Assembly (NCBI GenBank): GCA_025602915.1
Contig: JAHLJZ010000003.1
Span: 434,001 to 498,000 of the forward strand
Reading direction: 5' to 3'
DNA from: Paraphysoderma sedebokerense
Lineage: Eukaryota; Blastocladiomycota; Physodermatomycetes; Physodermatales; Physodermataceae
Length of the DNA: 64,000 nucleotides
The position numbers were made by a program, and so were the translations under genes. The notes beneath the pieces are model-generated. The model worked only from the letters and a program-made list of their open reading frames with translations, was not told where the DNA came from and made no database searches. Position 1 is the stretch's first letter; each line of letters starts with the position of its first letter. Below are positions 47,763 through 60,651 of this stretch, piece after piece.

Positions 47763-50700
47763 ATGGATGCCTTCCTGCGCAAAGTCGCAAAAAGTCACCG
47801 TCAGACAGACACAGAACCCACTACATACAGAGACCAGAGAACAACACCCGCAGACACACACTCCCCACAAGTATACCCCGCCGTCGTATACCCTGCCATG
47901 GACAGCATCGCACTGTCCTTCCCCTTCCCCCCCTCCCCGCTGCCCGCCGCTCACTCCGAAACTGCCCTCTCGTCGTCGTCCGAACTGCTCGCTCTCTACC
48001 AGCAGCTATGCGATGACGCTAGAAAACTGCACAGCTGCCAAATTGAACTCCTGCAGCCGCCAGACTCTGCCCAGAATGCGCAACAGGATTGCTTCACGGT
48101 ATCCCTCTCCGGCTCATACCAAAATGTCATGGCTGCTAGGGCTACTTTGATGAGAAGAAATCCTTCCAGGGTAAATTTATTTCGCTCTATACTGATTCAG
48201 GTTTAGCTTGATGATTAAAGGGGACAGTTGTTGCTATGAGTCGGAATATGTGGTGGCAATTGGCAACAATTCTTGCGCAAAAAGCTGAAATCCAAAATTG
48301 CCTTTAAACTGACTTTGATAATCTTTAAATTTTCCCTTTTCATCAACCATCCACACAAATTGTAGATTTATACGACACTCCGAGTAAACAGAAATTATCT
48401 TTTGCAACCAAATGGAGAATTGAAAGCGGCAATGAAATCAAAATTAGATGATATAATGAAAATGACAGACACTGAAATTACAATATTGGGAGAATTCCCT
48501 AGTCATCTACAACCTCCGCCAGGAATTACACAAGAAATGACTGCTATTGAAATCTCAGGTGTGCGAGAAAACGTGGAATTGGCCAGAGTGAAATTTCTAG
48601 TCTTGTTGGATGAACTGGTGCGTTGTTCAAATTGCACATCTTTTGTCTAAATCGAACGGTTGCAAAGATAATGCTAATGAATATCTATTTACTGTGCTAT
48701 ATAGTCCGGATTATTCTGCGACGCTTTGGAGATTGACTTAAAATTGCACAATATGATCGCTGGTCGAAAACATCAAGATTTGCATCGAATCATGAAAATC
48801 ACTTATACCAACATCTATTTACCGTCCCCGTTTTGCATTCAAGCACATCACTTGAAATCATTACAACCTCAGGTAGCGTGGGAACATCAAATCCCACCAG
48901 GTTACGGACAAATTTTTATTACGGGAGATCATAGCAATGTCCAACAAGCCAAAGATATGTTGGTCGCTTCGATAATGAGACCTATTCGCACATTCAATGT
49001 AACCGTAATGCCCCGAAAAATCGACTGGATCGCCACCCATAAAAAAGAGTCACTGCTAAAGATTATGCGAGATAACGGAACCTTTATTGCTCTACCTCCT
49101 CTCGGCTCTTCCAGCAACATCATTACAGTCTACGGTGACAACATGGTGTACATCCAACGGTCAATTAGGATGATTGCCCGCTTGGTAGGGTTATTTTGTA
49201 TTATGTTGCTTTAATGTTGTTAGTCTTGTTAACGATTCATTCTTCTTTTGCTATTAGGCATGCGATTTTTACGTTGCTTGCTTTCGCATTGTGCCACCGC
49301 TAAACCAGAATCGACCGATGAATTCAGCAGGACATGATTTGTCAAAACTTCCCCCATTGAATCAAATTGCTGCATTCATTAAGCAGATAACCTCAACTTC
49401 TTTAGCTGAAATAGTCTATAATAATTCCTTCTTTGAGGTGTATGGGTTCGACCGTTCCGTCGCGGACGCATACGAAAGAATTAGTCAAATGGATTTTGTG
49501 AAGGTTAGTTGTTTTTGTGGCCAGTTCGCTGATCTAAACCGATAATAATTTAGCTCTAAACTCTTGTTTAGAATTCTCCACGAGAGACAAAATTTCAACT
49601 AGAATTAGGCCAAGAACATCGAGAATTTATCAGCGGTAAAAAGAACGGCAAGATAAACAAAATTATCAAGTCGACTGGAGTCAAAATCAACTTCGAGAAT
49701 TTTAACGAGTATAATATGGTTATCGATATTTTGAGTCCTTATTTTGATAAAGCTTTGGAAGGATTATTTTTGCTCAAGGTTTTTTTTATTTTGCTCCCTC
49801 TCTGTTCCAAAGTTGGGCAAAACTGATTGACATAACATGACTTAGGACGAGTTGCCAGCCGAAATATCATTTCATGTTCCTGAAGCGTTTCATAAACGAA
49901 TTATCGGCGTAGGTGGTAAAAACATTCAACGCATCATGAAAAAGTTTGGGGTTTTCGTTAAATTCTCGAACGCCGAAGAACACGAAGCCTTGGGTGGATA
50001 CTTTGAAAATGAAGATAACGTTATAGCTCGAACACCAGCCAAAAATGCTTTCAATCTTCTTAATCTTAAACAAACCGTCATGGAACTAGTCAATCCTAAA
50101 GACCATGAAGTGCTTCATTACCTTACTTCCATTCCACTTCGTTACCATCGAGTCATGGAACCGCAAATACCTTCAATCGAAAATGCAGCCGGCGTCAAAA
50201 TCCAAATATCAGATCGAGAAAAAGGATCCGACGAAGTGTTGGTGATTGGATACGAATCCAACATTAAACTCGCATTACAACTCTTATCGGATTGTACGGC
50301 TGAGGATTACGAATTCCGCGTTCCTGCCTCTACAAACCTTATGATCACTATTGGGTCCATGAAATTCAAGGAATCAGTTGTCGACCGAATCGCTAGAGAG
50401 TTTGATATTACGTTGGTGGCGCCCGTACCCAATACCAAAGAAGAAATGGATTCAATGACAATGGACAAAGGAGAATATAAATTTATCTTTAGATGTTTAA
50501 AACGTACTGTGAAATATTTAGAGGAGGCGAAAAAGATGCTGAACGATTATTTGAGTGCTAATGGCGTATCACTGTATCAAAAGCCAAATACTTTGATGAG
50601 AATTGACTCCGTACCGCTCGGTGAAGTGGAGAAACCGTTTGATAGTTTTAGACATTTCAATAGCAAATTATTCTCTGCGGCCACAATCGGTATGTTTTCT

Positions 50701-52150
50701 TTCTGTTTCTACCTCGATTTCCCATCTTTTTCACTGTTGTATTGACTAACCTGAATTCCCTCATGTAAAAGCCGACACAAAAGCCCTTACAGCCAGTTTC
50801 TCAAACTTCAGCCTTTTTGACAATAGCGTACATGGATCAAATGAGCGGTTAACCGGTTCTGCGCCAAACTTGCGAGCAATTTTTGATAATTCCGCCTTCG
50901 TTCCATCTATAACCACTCAGCAACTAAGCCGCGCGGAATCCGAAGATTTAAAGCCACCTTCTGCAGAGTTGAAAGAAGTTTTAAATTCCTTGCCGGACCA
51001 TTTACTATCGCCTTCATCCCCATACGATCAGCAACAGCCAAAGCAACAGCAATCGCAATTCATACCCACAATTCACCGAAGTTTGTCGGGAACAGGGTAC
51101 CCTTCTATGCCGAATCAACCGAACCGACTAGATGATATGACCCATCTTCCTAATTTCCAACGAAACCCCATGATTCCCATGATGGCCTCTTCTGCTGTCG
51201 CGCCTTCCTCTGCCTCAAACAAAACAGTAAAGGTACCGTCAGATAAGTATTGTGGACTTAAAATGTCACTTTCTGTACCTGGAGAATTAGGCGATAAACT
51301 TCACAATTCATCGAAAGTGAAGACACCTTTACGTACCGCCATTACTGCATCGGAATCGTTAAAGGGATTGTCATCAACCAGTGTGGTTCAAGATGAGCCT
51401 GACAGTCCTACTTTGCCTAAAGAAGTTATTCAACAAGTGTTGGCGGAGGGGCAGAGAAGCAAAGAAAGTATGTTAATACTCCACATTGTGTTGACTTAAA
51501 CTTTTCTTCGTTATACCTGTATAGAGCTAACCCATTTATTTCCTCTTGCCTTTCTCTGTTCTGAAAAACCAGAACTTAAACTAATCTTTGAATCGCTCGA
51601 ACTTACCAAATACCTATCCTCATTTATCGATCAGGAAGTCGATTTTGATGTATTCATTACCCTTACCGATTCTGATCTTAAAGAGTTAGGTATCCAAGCC
51701 TTTGGATCTCGAAAGAAATTGTTAAACGCAATTCGCGATATTCGCAACGCCCAAAACAAATTATCTTCCTCATCCCTGTCCCCGTGTCCTTCCCCTTCTA
51801 ACTCTGCCGTTTCCGCTTCTGTGTCTACATCATCCGCTCATTCTACAATCACCGCTATGTCGCCGACGGGGCCGCAATTTTTGAGTCCCAATAATAGAAT
51901 GTTAGGTGTAGGTGTCGCAGTAGGCTCAGGAATAGGCATGTCTATGGGAAGAGAAAACAACGGTAGTTCTACAAGTTTAAATTCTAGTTATAGTAGTGCC
52001 AGTGGAAACAATACTATGAATAGTTCTATGAACAATAGCGGTAATGGCGGGAATGACGGAAACGTTAATTTAAATGGTTTAAGTGGTTCGGGTAACAGCG
52101 GAAATGGCAACACGAATTGTTCGTTATCTTTCTTTTATCTCTCATCGTAA
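47763..52150 (+). CDS. Bicaudal-C-like KH and SAM domain RNA-binding protein
   Basis: Exons: 47763-48170, 48366-48617, 48705-49184, 49258-49503, 49572-49778, 49846-50689, 50772-51467, 51573-52150 (1,236 residues; an in-frame Met at 47898 would shorten it by 45). Several KH-type units lie in tandem. The clearest is 'EISFHVPEAFHKRIIGVGGK' with an intact GVGG loop; others have altered loops ('NMIAGRKHQDLHRIM', 'FISGKKNGKINKII'). After a Gln/Pro-rich linker comes a SAM domain ('LIFESLELTKYLSSFIDQEV' to 'GIQAFGSRKKLLNAI'), then Ser/Asn/Gly-rich low complexity. KH arrays plus a C-terminal SAM are the plan of animal Bicaudal-C, a post-transcriptional regulator. Assignment is by architecture. Confidence 0.85.
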
Positions 52151-53054
52151 TAACTGGATTTACCGTCTAACGTTTCTTTTCTGTATCATAACGTTTTGGA
52201 ACCTATCCAGTCGCGAAGAAGCAACCTGTGTCAGTTGCTCTTTAATACCTTCCATCCTCCTTAGATTCTCTTCAATCCGGTACCATCGACACAATTTTAA
52301 ATTATTTTGTACCATTCTACAACTCGGCAAAATCACCAAATGATTTCTTATTTCTCTGCTATTGTTTGTTTGTTTCAAAAAAATTTATATCCTATTTTGC
52401 AATACTTGGCAATATTTTTTACCCCAAACCTCAAATGCCTTACCTCCTGAAGTTACCCTCTACATGTACATTCAACTGACGCAACAAACGAAACGAAAAT
52501 CAGGAGGTTAGGTTTATCTGATTGTTTATTACCATTATCTCAAACTATCAGTTTTATTTCATTTTCTTGATTTTTGGGCTCCTTCCCTATATTTTTTAAA
52601 GTACATGACGATATTATTTCAAGGATTGTATAAAACGAATATCCGCAGTTGTTTACTATTGATACCTTCAAATAAGTGGTTATACTTGTCTTTTTGTCGC
52701 TAAAGATTGTGTTATTATCATATCTTGTATTGTATTGAAATTGTTACCCACGAATTGTATTATTATTAAGTAAAGAGAATGATAAAGTTATATTCAATTG
52801 TGATCATTGTAGTTGTATTCTATGCAAAATGAATGAGATTGTATTTTTTGGGATGGTAAGGCTATGATTTACTTTTTACAAAGTACAGAGTAAAAGCGCT
52901 TTATTTGTTCATTCAATTCGCAAGTTGTCAATGAAGAATTGATTTCTCAAGTAATCCAATTGCGTTACCAATGTCTCATCTTGATTCTTCATTTCCGTTC
53001 TAATGATTCATCAAATAGACATGATTTTGTAAAATCCAATTCTATGTTGAAAGT
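52151..53054. other. Convergent intergenic region
   Basis: 904 bp, AT-rich, between the KH/SAM and photolyase stops. Short frames on both strands show no motifs; I regard it as 3' UTR sequence of the two genes plus spacer. Confidence 0.5.
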
Positions 53055-55276
53055 TTACTTTCTCCTTTTATTCCCGTTGGTGACAAAGTAATTATCGATT
53101 GTCTTTGTATTTGGGTTACTAGTCGATATTTTTCGTTTCTTTGGCGTTTTGGGTTTTACTTCGTCAGAAGAATCTTCATCTTGATGAGTCCCATCTTGAG
53201 ATGATTTATTGAGTTTTGCGGCCGCGTAAGCTGCTGCCATTCGAGTTTTATTAATTTTGGATACCTCCTGTTAAGATTTCGACAAACAAAAGTCGGTGGT
53301 AAATACTGGTTTAAAGGAGGAAATCGCATGGGAAGAAACGAATAAATAGCTTACATCATGATTCACAATTGGTTTAGGATAATCCTTCCCTATAATACAT
53401 CCACACGCTTTTTGCACTGATAGTGGAGCTTTCCATGGCTCGTAGATATACTCTTTTGGGAATTTTTTAAGAATTGGAACATACTGCCGAACGTAGGTGC
53501 CGTTGGGGTCCCATTTTTTGCCCTGCATGATTTATAAACCAGGAATGGAAGGAACTGTTACATTTATTGACTACGCTAGAAAGGAATTGCGGGAACATAC
53601 CCAACCCACGGGAGAGTAGACTCTGAAGTATTGATGGAAGAATGCGGACGCACTAATGAAAGGACGCAGTGAGTGATGTTTGCGGTCGGATTACCGCATG
53701 TGCAAGGGGCACCATACCTCAACCATAGCCAGTTTCCAACGTTTAAACTCCAATCCGCGTCAATGAGTAGTTCTTCAAATACTTCAGCTCCGCGCTCCCA
53801 ACTAATCCATAAGTCTCCTCTGGCTTTAAATAGAAAAATGCGTAATCAGTAAATCGTTGCGAGGATAACAAAAACTTGGAGCTGTTGAAGACTTACTGAG
53901 AAAGCAGGCAACTGAGTGCCGGGCAAGATGGTGAATCCATCCTTCATTGCGGAGTTGAGTCATGATGGCGTCGATCCTTTAATATTTTAAGGTCAGATAT
54001 TTTAGCGAAAAATTGCTAAAACTGGGAGATATTACCATGGATAACCGGTTCTATTGCCAGATTGCCGACATAACAATAAAAATCGAAGTAAGCAATGAGA
54101 GCAGCAAGCAATGATACTTTGAGATCTTCATACCTCGCTTCTGCCCATGCTTTTAACTTTTCGGCGGCAGATGGGTCCTGAGGATCATGCTCCGCATCAT
54201 CCTTCAGAAGCCAAGGAATCTGTAAGCAGATGGCGCTTCCTTCCATTTTCCCATAATTCTGGCACCAATACCCCGCGCATATGTAAAACTCCTTCCAAAA
54301 TAGTTGACCATGTAGCGATACCGGTGGCTTTGAATGATTCTTCGTTGTGTCGTAAATTTGTTGGATTTTATAATAAAAGAGGCGAGTCGACAGTGCACCG
54401 TAAAGAACATATGGAGACTAGCAAGAGAAACTTGGTCACTCAAAGTCAAAGAACTACAGTAATTGAGATAATGGAGTTTACCAAAACAGTTGTATCTGCT
54501 GGACGGAAAGCTGCAGGAGAAGTTTTAGGTTTTTCAAAGAAAGCGACTTTTTTCTTGTCCGCGCAGTACCTCTCCAATCTACTCAGAGCTTCCGTTTCAC
54601 CTCCTCTATGCGGACTCCCCTGTCCTTCAAAAGTTGATTTGAATCCAACTTCAGTTATTTCAGGAATTCCAAAATCCTTATTTGGACCGCTGATGTTTGC
54701 GAATTGAGAAATCTTTTCAGTGGTGGATCCAATTGCCAACGGGATGTCGCCTAAAGGCGGTAATGATGTCGGTTTCTCGATTGGTTTCGGCGGTGGCGGA
54801 AGAGAAGATATAACTTTGAGAAAGGATCCCATCGTCAATGGAGCTTTTCCGTTGTTTTTGTCGCAAATGACTTGAGGATCGTAGAGACTTCTAGGTCCAG
54901 TCACTGTCACTGTCACCCCAACCTTTTCCGCCAAACGAATGATTTCTTCATCCCTCCGCCTTGCATGCGGCTCTGAAGATTTATCGATATAGAGGTCCGT
55001 TATTTTCCATTGATGGAACAGAACAGGCAGGATTGCGGGAGCTAAACCACGGGCGACGAGTAAGCGGGAGTTGTAATGAGATTTGAGCGAGTTGTTCAAA
55101 TCGGCAAGGCATTCTAGTAGGAATGTCCATCGCACTTGGCCACATCGTTTCTTTGTTGGGATTTCAAAACAGTAGACTGGATACAAAATCTGGCATTCCT
55201 GTGCAGCCCTGACGAGTGTCGGTTGATCATGGATGCGAAGATCCCGACGAAACCAGACGAGCGCTCTTCTTGACAT
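53055..55276 (-). CDS. Animal-type cryptochrome/(6-4) photolyase
   Basis: Flavoprotein that repairs UV (6-4) photoproducts or senses blue light. Eight exons: 54482-55276, 54134-54417, 54036-54050, 53897-53976, 53718-53823, 53601-53652, 53355-53522, 53055-53267 (570 residues). It starts '[17 protein letters not shown]', has '[20 protein letters not shown]', then 'GQLFWREFY'-like 'GQLFWKEFY', the FAD-site TGYPWIDAIM, '[20 protein letters not shown]' with the two His used in (6-4) repair, and '[11 protein letters not shown]'. '[13 protein letters not shown]' and 'YPKPIVNH' close the core. The 15-nt third exon encodes most of TGYPW. The tail has a nuclear signal (KTPKKRK) and a PIP-box-like TKTIDNYF at 53085-53108. 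The His pair favours repair activity. Confidence 0.93.
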
Positions 55277-56052
55277 CAGTTAAGATCTATAGATTTCGGA
55301 GTGGGGAACGCACTCAATCGATGGAGGGTATAAACACAGACTGTATGGTGCAGTTGGTAGTTGCAGACGAGGAACCTGGATGACATATGATTCTCCACAG
55401 CAGCACGGGATGCATTATTAAGAGAGGAAGCAATGCTGCATCCGATCGATCTTTTCATCGCGTGAAGAAGCTTGCCTGTGTCGAGTGTGTCCCATTGCTT
55501 CTCCATCAGCGACATAGACAGACAACACACACACAAACACACACACACAAAGGGACGCAGATTGCAGAATGCAGCATTATCTCCAAGACGTCAGCGATTC
55601 AGCATCTTCCTCATAGCACACATGCAGCTGATTCTGTCCTTGAATGATGCATGCCGAGGGAACAGCAGGAATTTCATTACGTCAGCCAATCAGACGCGCG
55701 CATTTTGGGTGCACCAATGACATGCGTGCTGCAGCGTGGCCCAGCGTGCAGAGCTGGGAAAGTGGGAAAGAGGGAATCCAGCGTCCACAGATATAGATAT
55801 CTCTCAGATATCATATCGGCACTCTCTAGAATAGGAATTATAGCTACTCTCCTCACCATTCCTCAGAGAATACATTCCCCTACAATTCCTGGCAATAGAA
55901 CCGCAAGCAATCGCAGGGCGACTCTGAACAGTCAACGCATCTCCGCCTCCAATTTAGACTCTCAACCGCTTCCCTCCGTCGGTGGCTGATTCTCATCTCA
56001 CATTTGCCCAACTCAAGTCTCCAATCTCTCTCTATATATATATTAGTTTGAA
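55277..56052. promoter_or_regulatory. Divergent promoter, photolyase / Sel1 protein
   Basis: 776 bp between two starts. It holds a CA-rich microsatellite at about 55525-55548, a TACGTCA CRE-like half-site next to an inverted-CCAAT type GCCAATCAG at about 55679-55693, and TATATATAT at 56033-56041 just before the Sel1 ATG. Open frames in this stretch have no family features. Confidence 0.5.
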
Positions 56053-56880
56053 ATGTCAGACAGCGACAAGTCGTACGACCCTTCAATGTTCAACCCTCGA
56101 ACAGCATCTTTGCACAAGTCGCCCTCTTACCGTCCCCGTCCTCCTCCATTGGACATCAAATCCCACAGTGCAGAGTCTACCCCTCGGAATGGGCCGTTCT
56201 CTGCCTCCGTCGTCAGGTCATCGTTGACTAGCAGTTTACTACCTCCAAACTCTCTAGATGCTCCGAAAAGTGCCGGGTACGACCCCCTCGCCCAGTATTC
56301 TCAGTCTTCCAAAAACCCTCGGCCTTCGCAGACTAAAGTCGATGAAATGATACAGGAGGCTATTTCATTGCATGAAAGCAACCGTCTGGAAGAGTCGACT
56401 CAATTATTCAAAAAGGCTGCGGATATGGGAAATGCGACAGGCTTGTACTTTTATGGGCTGGCTCTTCGATCAGGATGGGGTGTCAAGGAAGATCCAAAGA
56501 CCGCCTTCAAGTATCTGTCCAAAGCTGCCGAAATTGCTGTAACGTCCACGAATAATCTCAAAGTGGCCACAAAAGAGCTTGTGTTGGCTATATATGAGCT
56601 GGGGCAGTGCTTTTACAATGGTTGGGGGGTCAAGAAGGATAGAAAAACTGGAGCTTTCTACATCCAGATAGCAGCCAATTTAGGAGATCCGGACGCTCAA
56701 ATAGACATTGCCTCTTACTATCTAAATGGCGACGGAGTAAAGAAGGATAAGGTGAAGGCAGCTAAATACTTTCGGTTAGCAGAAAATCAAGGTGAAGATA
56801 AGAAGATCCCGGGAAATTCTTGGATATGGAAGGACAAGTATGATGCCTGTGGGGTCAAGCAGAAGGTATCTAGGAGGTAA
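56053..56880 (+). CDS. Sel1-repeat protein (Nif1/Dsf2 type)
   Basis: Single-exon gene, 275 residues. The first ~90 residues are Ser/Pro-rich and disordered. Three to four Sel1-like repeats follow: 'ATGLYFYGLALRSGWGVKED', 'YELGQCFYNGWGVKKD', 'AQIDIASYYLNGDGVKKD'. After them comes the C-terminal block 'GNSWIWKDKYD', typical of fungal Sel1 proteins related to fission-yeast Nif1 and budding-yeast Dsf2, linked to cell-cycle and stress signalling. Sel1 repeats make solenoid scaffolds. TATA-like sequence lies directly upstream. Confidence 0.85.
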   Translation: MSDSDKSYDPSMFNPRTASLHKSPSYRPRPPPLDIKSHSAESTPRNGPFSASVVRSSLTSSLLPPNSLDAPKSAGYDPLAQYSQSSKNPRPSQTKVDEMIQEAISLHESNRLEESTQLFKKAADMGNATGLYFYGLALRSGWGVKEDPKTAFKYLSKAAEIAVTSTNNLKVATKELVLAIYELGQCFYNGWGVKKDRKTGAFYIQIAANLGDPDAQIDIASYYLNGDGVKKDKVKAAKYFRLAENQGEDKKIPGNSWIWKDKYDACGVKQKVSRR

Positions 56881-57090
56881 ACGTCGTACACAGGGGGTAA
56901 AATGATCAGTTTCTGTAGATAACTAAACTATTGTACAATAATTGAGGATGTAGAACAATTGAAGTAGATCATAATCCTATTCATACAGCAAAACTGGTTA
57001 TTGTCTGGCTAGCGTGGACTTCTCGGAGGTGCGACCGGCACTTTAATAATCCGCCGCTTCCGGGATTTTATGTATATATATCTCGTATGT

Positions 57091-57098
57091 TGACGTCA
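57091..57098. promoter_or_regulatory. TGACGTCA CRE palindrome
   Basis: Perfect cAMP-response-element palindrome, 19 bp before the first ATG of the hydrolase gene and 15 bp after a TATATATAT run. Both CREB/ATF-type and related bZIP factors bind it. Confidence 0.5.
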
Positions 57099-57116
57099 CC
57101 ATTTTGAAGTCTTTTT

Positions 57117-58814
57117 ATGCCAAGAGGAAATCCCATTGCCATCCTTCGTATTCAACGAAAGATATTAAGGGAACTCATCAAAATGTCCGCTGAAAACCAG
57201 AATTCCTCCCCCTCTGCGCAAGGTCCGTTTCAAGCGACATTCGCTGCGCTGTTTCGAAAATTTTCTCTTTTCCCCGACAACACAACCTCTTCTGCCTCGG
57301 TTCTCAATCCTACATTAGATGAAGCATCTGCTGTCCCTGTTACAGCCAGTCCGAATGCTGAGGAAGATATTTTTATCCCGGACGCCAAGTTGGAACCGTC
57401 TTCTCGATTAGATTTTTTGAAGAAAGCTTATTCTTGGTACTGGCCAACCAATAGTCGGCAATCGAAAGTTGCTGAGGAATCCCTCTTACATTATATTCCA
57501 TTCTTTGTACCAAATCACTCCCAAACTGAAGAAAGCTCAACGAAGGAATGTAAATTCAGAAATCGAGCGAATAAGAACGATTCGGTGGTAGAGGAGAAGA
57601 AGTTGGAAATCGTAGATGATAGTGAAGACATCTCAATTTTAAGAGAGAAATATATTGCCAAGATTGGTCATGTTGCAATTGGAGACGGCCGATTGATTAA
57701 TACGCTGGTGATGAAACCGCGAACGGATCATAATTTAGAAGTAGACGAGAGCAACACTAGTCATACAAAACGGAATGTGGTGATGACACATGGTTATGGT
57801 AAGTCAGATCCATTCTTAATCTCAAGAAAATAGTGACTGACGAATGAAATTTTAAATATTTGAACAGGGGCGGGATTAGGATTCTTTTATAAAAACTACA
57901 CTCCCCTCGCTATGGATTTACTACCTCGAAATTACACAATATACTCAGTGGATTGGTATGATGTTTTCATCTATATATGACATTCATATAAGTTAACTTT
58001 CCTCTGTTAGGCTCGGTATGGGCAGGTCCTCTCGACCTCCGTTTCCATCTCGAAAGCGAAATGTCACCCCGGCAGAGTATGTGGAAGAAGTGGAAAATTT
58101 TTTTGTCGACAGTTTGGAAGAATGGAGGAAACAGTGTGGGGTTGAGAAAATGATACTTATGGGGCATTCGGTCGGTATACTTCCTTCTGTCGATCTTAGT
58201 GCCAACTTATCTTCTAACAACACTTTTAGATGGGAGGCTATCTTTCTGCTGCCTACAGTCTTAAGTATCCTGAGCGAGTTGAGAAACTTTTACTTGTGTC
58301 CCCTGCTGGGGTTCCGAAACAACCAGAACCAGAGTTGGATCCAACGAAGCGATACATGCCTGGATGGGCCGCCACACTGTGGGATATGAATTTCACTCCG
58401 ATGAGCATTATTAGGATGCTTGGGCCGTGGGGTCCCGATTTGGTGAGTCGATATACAGATCGCCGTTTTAACCACCTGACTCCCAATGAAATTGCCAGTT
58501 TGAAAGATTACATCTATCATATAAATTCTGCTTCCGCTTCAGGTGAATTAGCATTGGCTTCCTTGCTTGCGCCGGGTGCCTGGGCGCGTAAACCTTTGGT
58601 TGAGCGAGTGAAAGAATTGAAGATGCCCACTGCATTTTTGTACGGTGACATAGACTGGATGGATTATCGTCATGGTCAAGTGGCGACCAAACATATGACC
58701 GTACCTAGCAATGTCTGGGTAGTTGAAAAAGCTGGACATCATTTATATTTGGATAATCCGGAGGTGTTTAACAAAACTATGTTGCATGTGATTTTGGATT
58801 GGGTGAATGCTTAA
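57117..58814 (+). CDS. ABHD4/ABHD5-type alpha/beta hydrolase (Cld1/Ict1 family)
   Basis: Lipid hydrolase or acyltransferase of the ABHD4/5 group; yeast relatives act on cardiolipin and lysophospholipids. Four exons: 57117-57798, 57868-57955, 58011-58170, 58230-58814 (504 residues from the first Met, 482 from Met23 at 57183). The oxyanion block is '[16 protein letters not shown]', then '[14 protein letters not shown]', the nucleophile elbow GHSMGG with Ser present and an intron exactly after GHS, '[10 protein letters not shown]', an Asp in '[11 protein letters not shown]', and '[10 protein letters not shown]', which supplies the His and an HxxxxD acyltransferase motif. The first 22 residues are basic and could target mitochondria. 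Its 3' end is duplicated at 61017-61131. Confidence 0.9.
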
Positions 58815-58852
58815 TAAATTAACAGCACTAAATTATATAATTACAGATGGCG

Positions 58853-60187
58853 CTAATATCCTTTTACAACCATGAAAGCCATAACAAGCACTAAACACAT
58901 CGTGTTAGTACTTGTGCCTGTAGATACCCCCTCCAGAATCGTCTGACTTACCTTCTTCAATCGCAGTTTCAGGATCATTCATGGCTGCCCTTCCTAATGA
59001 TTCGGCTAAAATATCCAAATGCTGCAGCATGGCTGGTTGATACTGCCTCATCTGATGAGCTTCAACCGAATCATCCGTCAATTCCATTAATTGACGGCGG
59101 ACGTGAATTCCGATAACTCTGGTCGATAATGCATCAAATAAATCTTCGGTTCCGACGATGAGCACTACAAGTGTAAACCCGAAATAAAATTAGATTTTGT
59201 CATTTGAGATGGCAATTTCTGGACATCATCAATTAATTGATAACTACCATCTCGATCCTGTAGTTGAAAGGTGTTGAAAGCACCCGATTGAGGTGGGATA
59301 ATGAATCGGTTGGAGTTTTCTTCGTCTTCTACACCCATTGAAGGATCGTAGAATCCAACTGTGTAAGGCCTGCTCAAAATTTTGTTAAATGGATTCTATT
59401 AAGATCTTGTAGAAGTGATTAAATAAACTTTACATTGCATATTTTGGGGATGCCGAATCAGTTGATCTGATGTTCGTGGCCTTCCTGTTTCGGAAGACTA
59501 TGTATTTGTTGAGCCCGACATTCAACGATTCTAGTATGCCCTAATAAAAACGTTTCGTTGCAATTTAGCATTGTCCTCATTTTTGAAATTTTTCTAGATA
59601 ACGTACAGTTGCTTTATCAAACCTCAGAGCCATTGCGGTTGCTTCACCAAATTTCATTTCGCCGCTACTTTGAAATAAACGATGTCCTTCAATCAGGAGC
59701 TCTTTTGCGGACAATGACCTTTCTGAGATAGCCTTTTCACACCTAAATTACCGGAGAACAGTTATTTAATGACCGGCCATATTTTAGTATTGTTAAAATT
59801 ATGATATTTTATTCTGTACTCACGATCTCATCAATCCCCTCGCGAATAACGTCGAATAAAGTTTGCCTTGCTGAGTTGTTTGACCTTCCGCTATACCCAC
59901 ATACACCGCATCTTCCTTGTCAGTGATAAAGGAAGATACAACAGCACACTGTAATTTTGATCTAAAAATTTCTCTGTCTGGAATGGCATGTCCGTTTAGC
60001 CACATTCTAGACCCACACCATTGACCGCCAGGGAATTCTAAATGAAATGGTGTTAGGTAATATCGGTGGAATGCTTCCAAATTGAGTTCAATCACTTACG
60101 AGAACGTATGCCAAGGGTTGGGGTACCTGATGCAACTGAAATCAATGCCGATTGGATCCAGATAATAAAACATGCTATTATTTCCAT
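58853..60187 (-). CDS. Secreted PTC7-like PP2C pseudophosphatase, copy A1
   Basis: Seven exons: 60100-60187, 59824-60037, 59607-59742, 59434-59540, 59248-59372, 58952-59164, 58853-58890 (306 residues). A signal-type N-terminus (MEIIACFIIWIQSALISVASG) replaces a mitochondrial presequence. The body follows the PTC7 subfamily of PP2C: 'EDAVYVGIAEGQ' where active enzymes have GVADGVGG, 'GLMRSCEKAI', 'GEATAMALRF' for GSSTA, 'NVGLNKYIVFRN' where active enzymes have GDSG, 'AFNTFQLQDRDG' for FN-PFQL, and 'GTEDLFDAL' for TDGLFDN. Asp residues that hold the metals are lost at two sites, so it is very likely inactive. The last intron has a perfect TACTAAC branch site. The C-terminus is hydrophobic (VLVMAFMVVKGY). 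Confidence 0.78.
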
Positions 60188-60651
60188 TTCCGAATATACA
60201 AATTTCAAAGTGGTACAAAGTCAAAGGATCAACATGAGCGGAACATTGAATTTTTGAAAAATATCCATTTCTGAAGTTTAATTGAAATTCAAGATCCCCT
60301 CAGTCTAACGAATTTATCCGCGGTTTCATACACATCAGATGAAACGAAGTGACACCACTCGGCGCGACGATTCACCGTTTAAAGACAAGGTTAACAGAAT
60401 GTTTCAGTTGACCTAATTTCAATCGATTAGCGCAAGTGAGACTCGGCTGTTAATGTTCCGAGATTATTAATGTATCCCTTTCTTATTATAAGCGGAGAGT
60501 TGGATAAAGATCGTAAAGCGGATAAGGACTTGTGAAATATTCATTACTAGTAAGTTAATTAGCTAATCGACTCATAAACGTCGGGAAAGTGATTAAATAA
60601 GACTGAGCCGCGTGTTTTTTACCATACTATACGTATTAAAATATTTTTGCT

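Noticed and set aside
55525-55548. CA-rich microsatellite as a regulatory or Z-DNA element
   Set aside because: Short, imperfect dinucleotide run; ordinary simple repeat.
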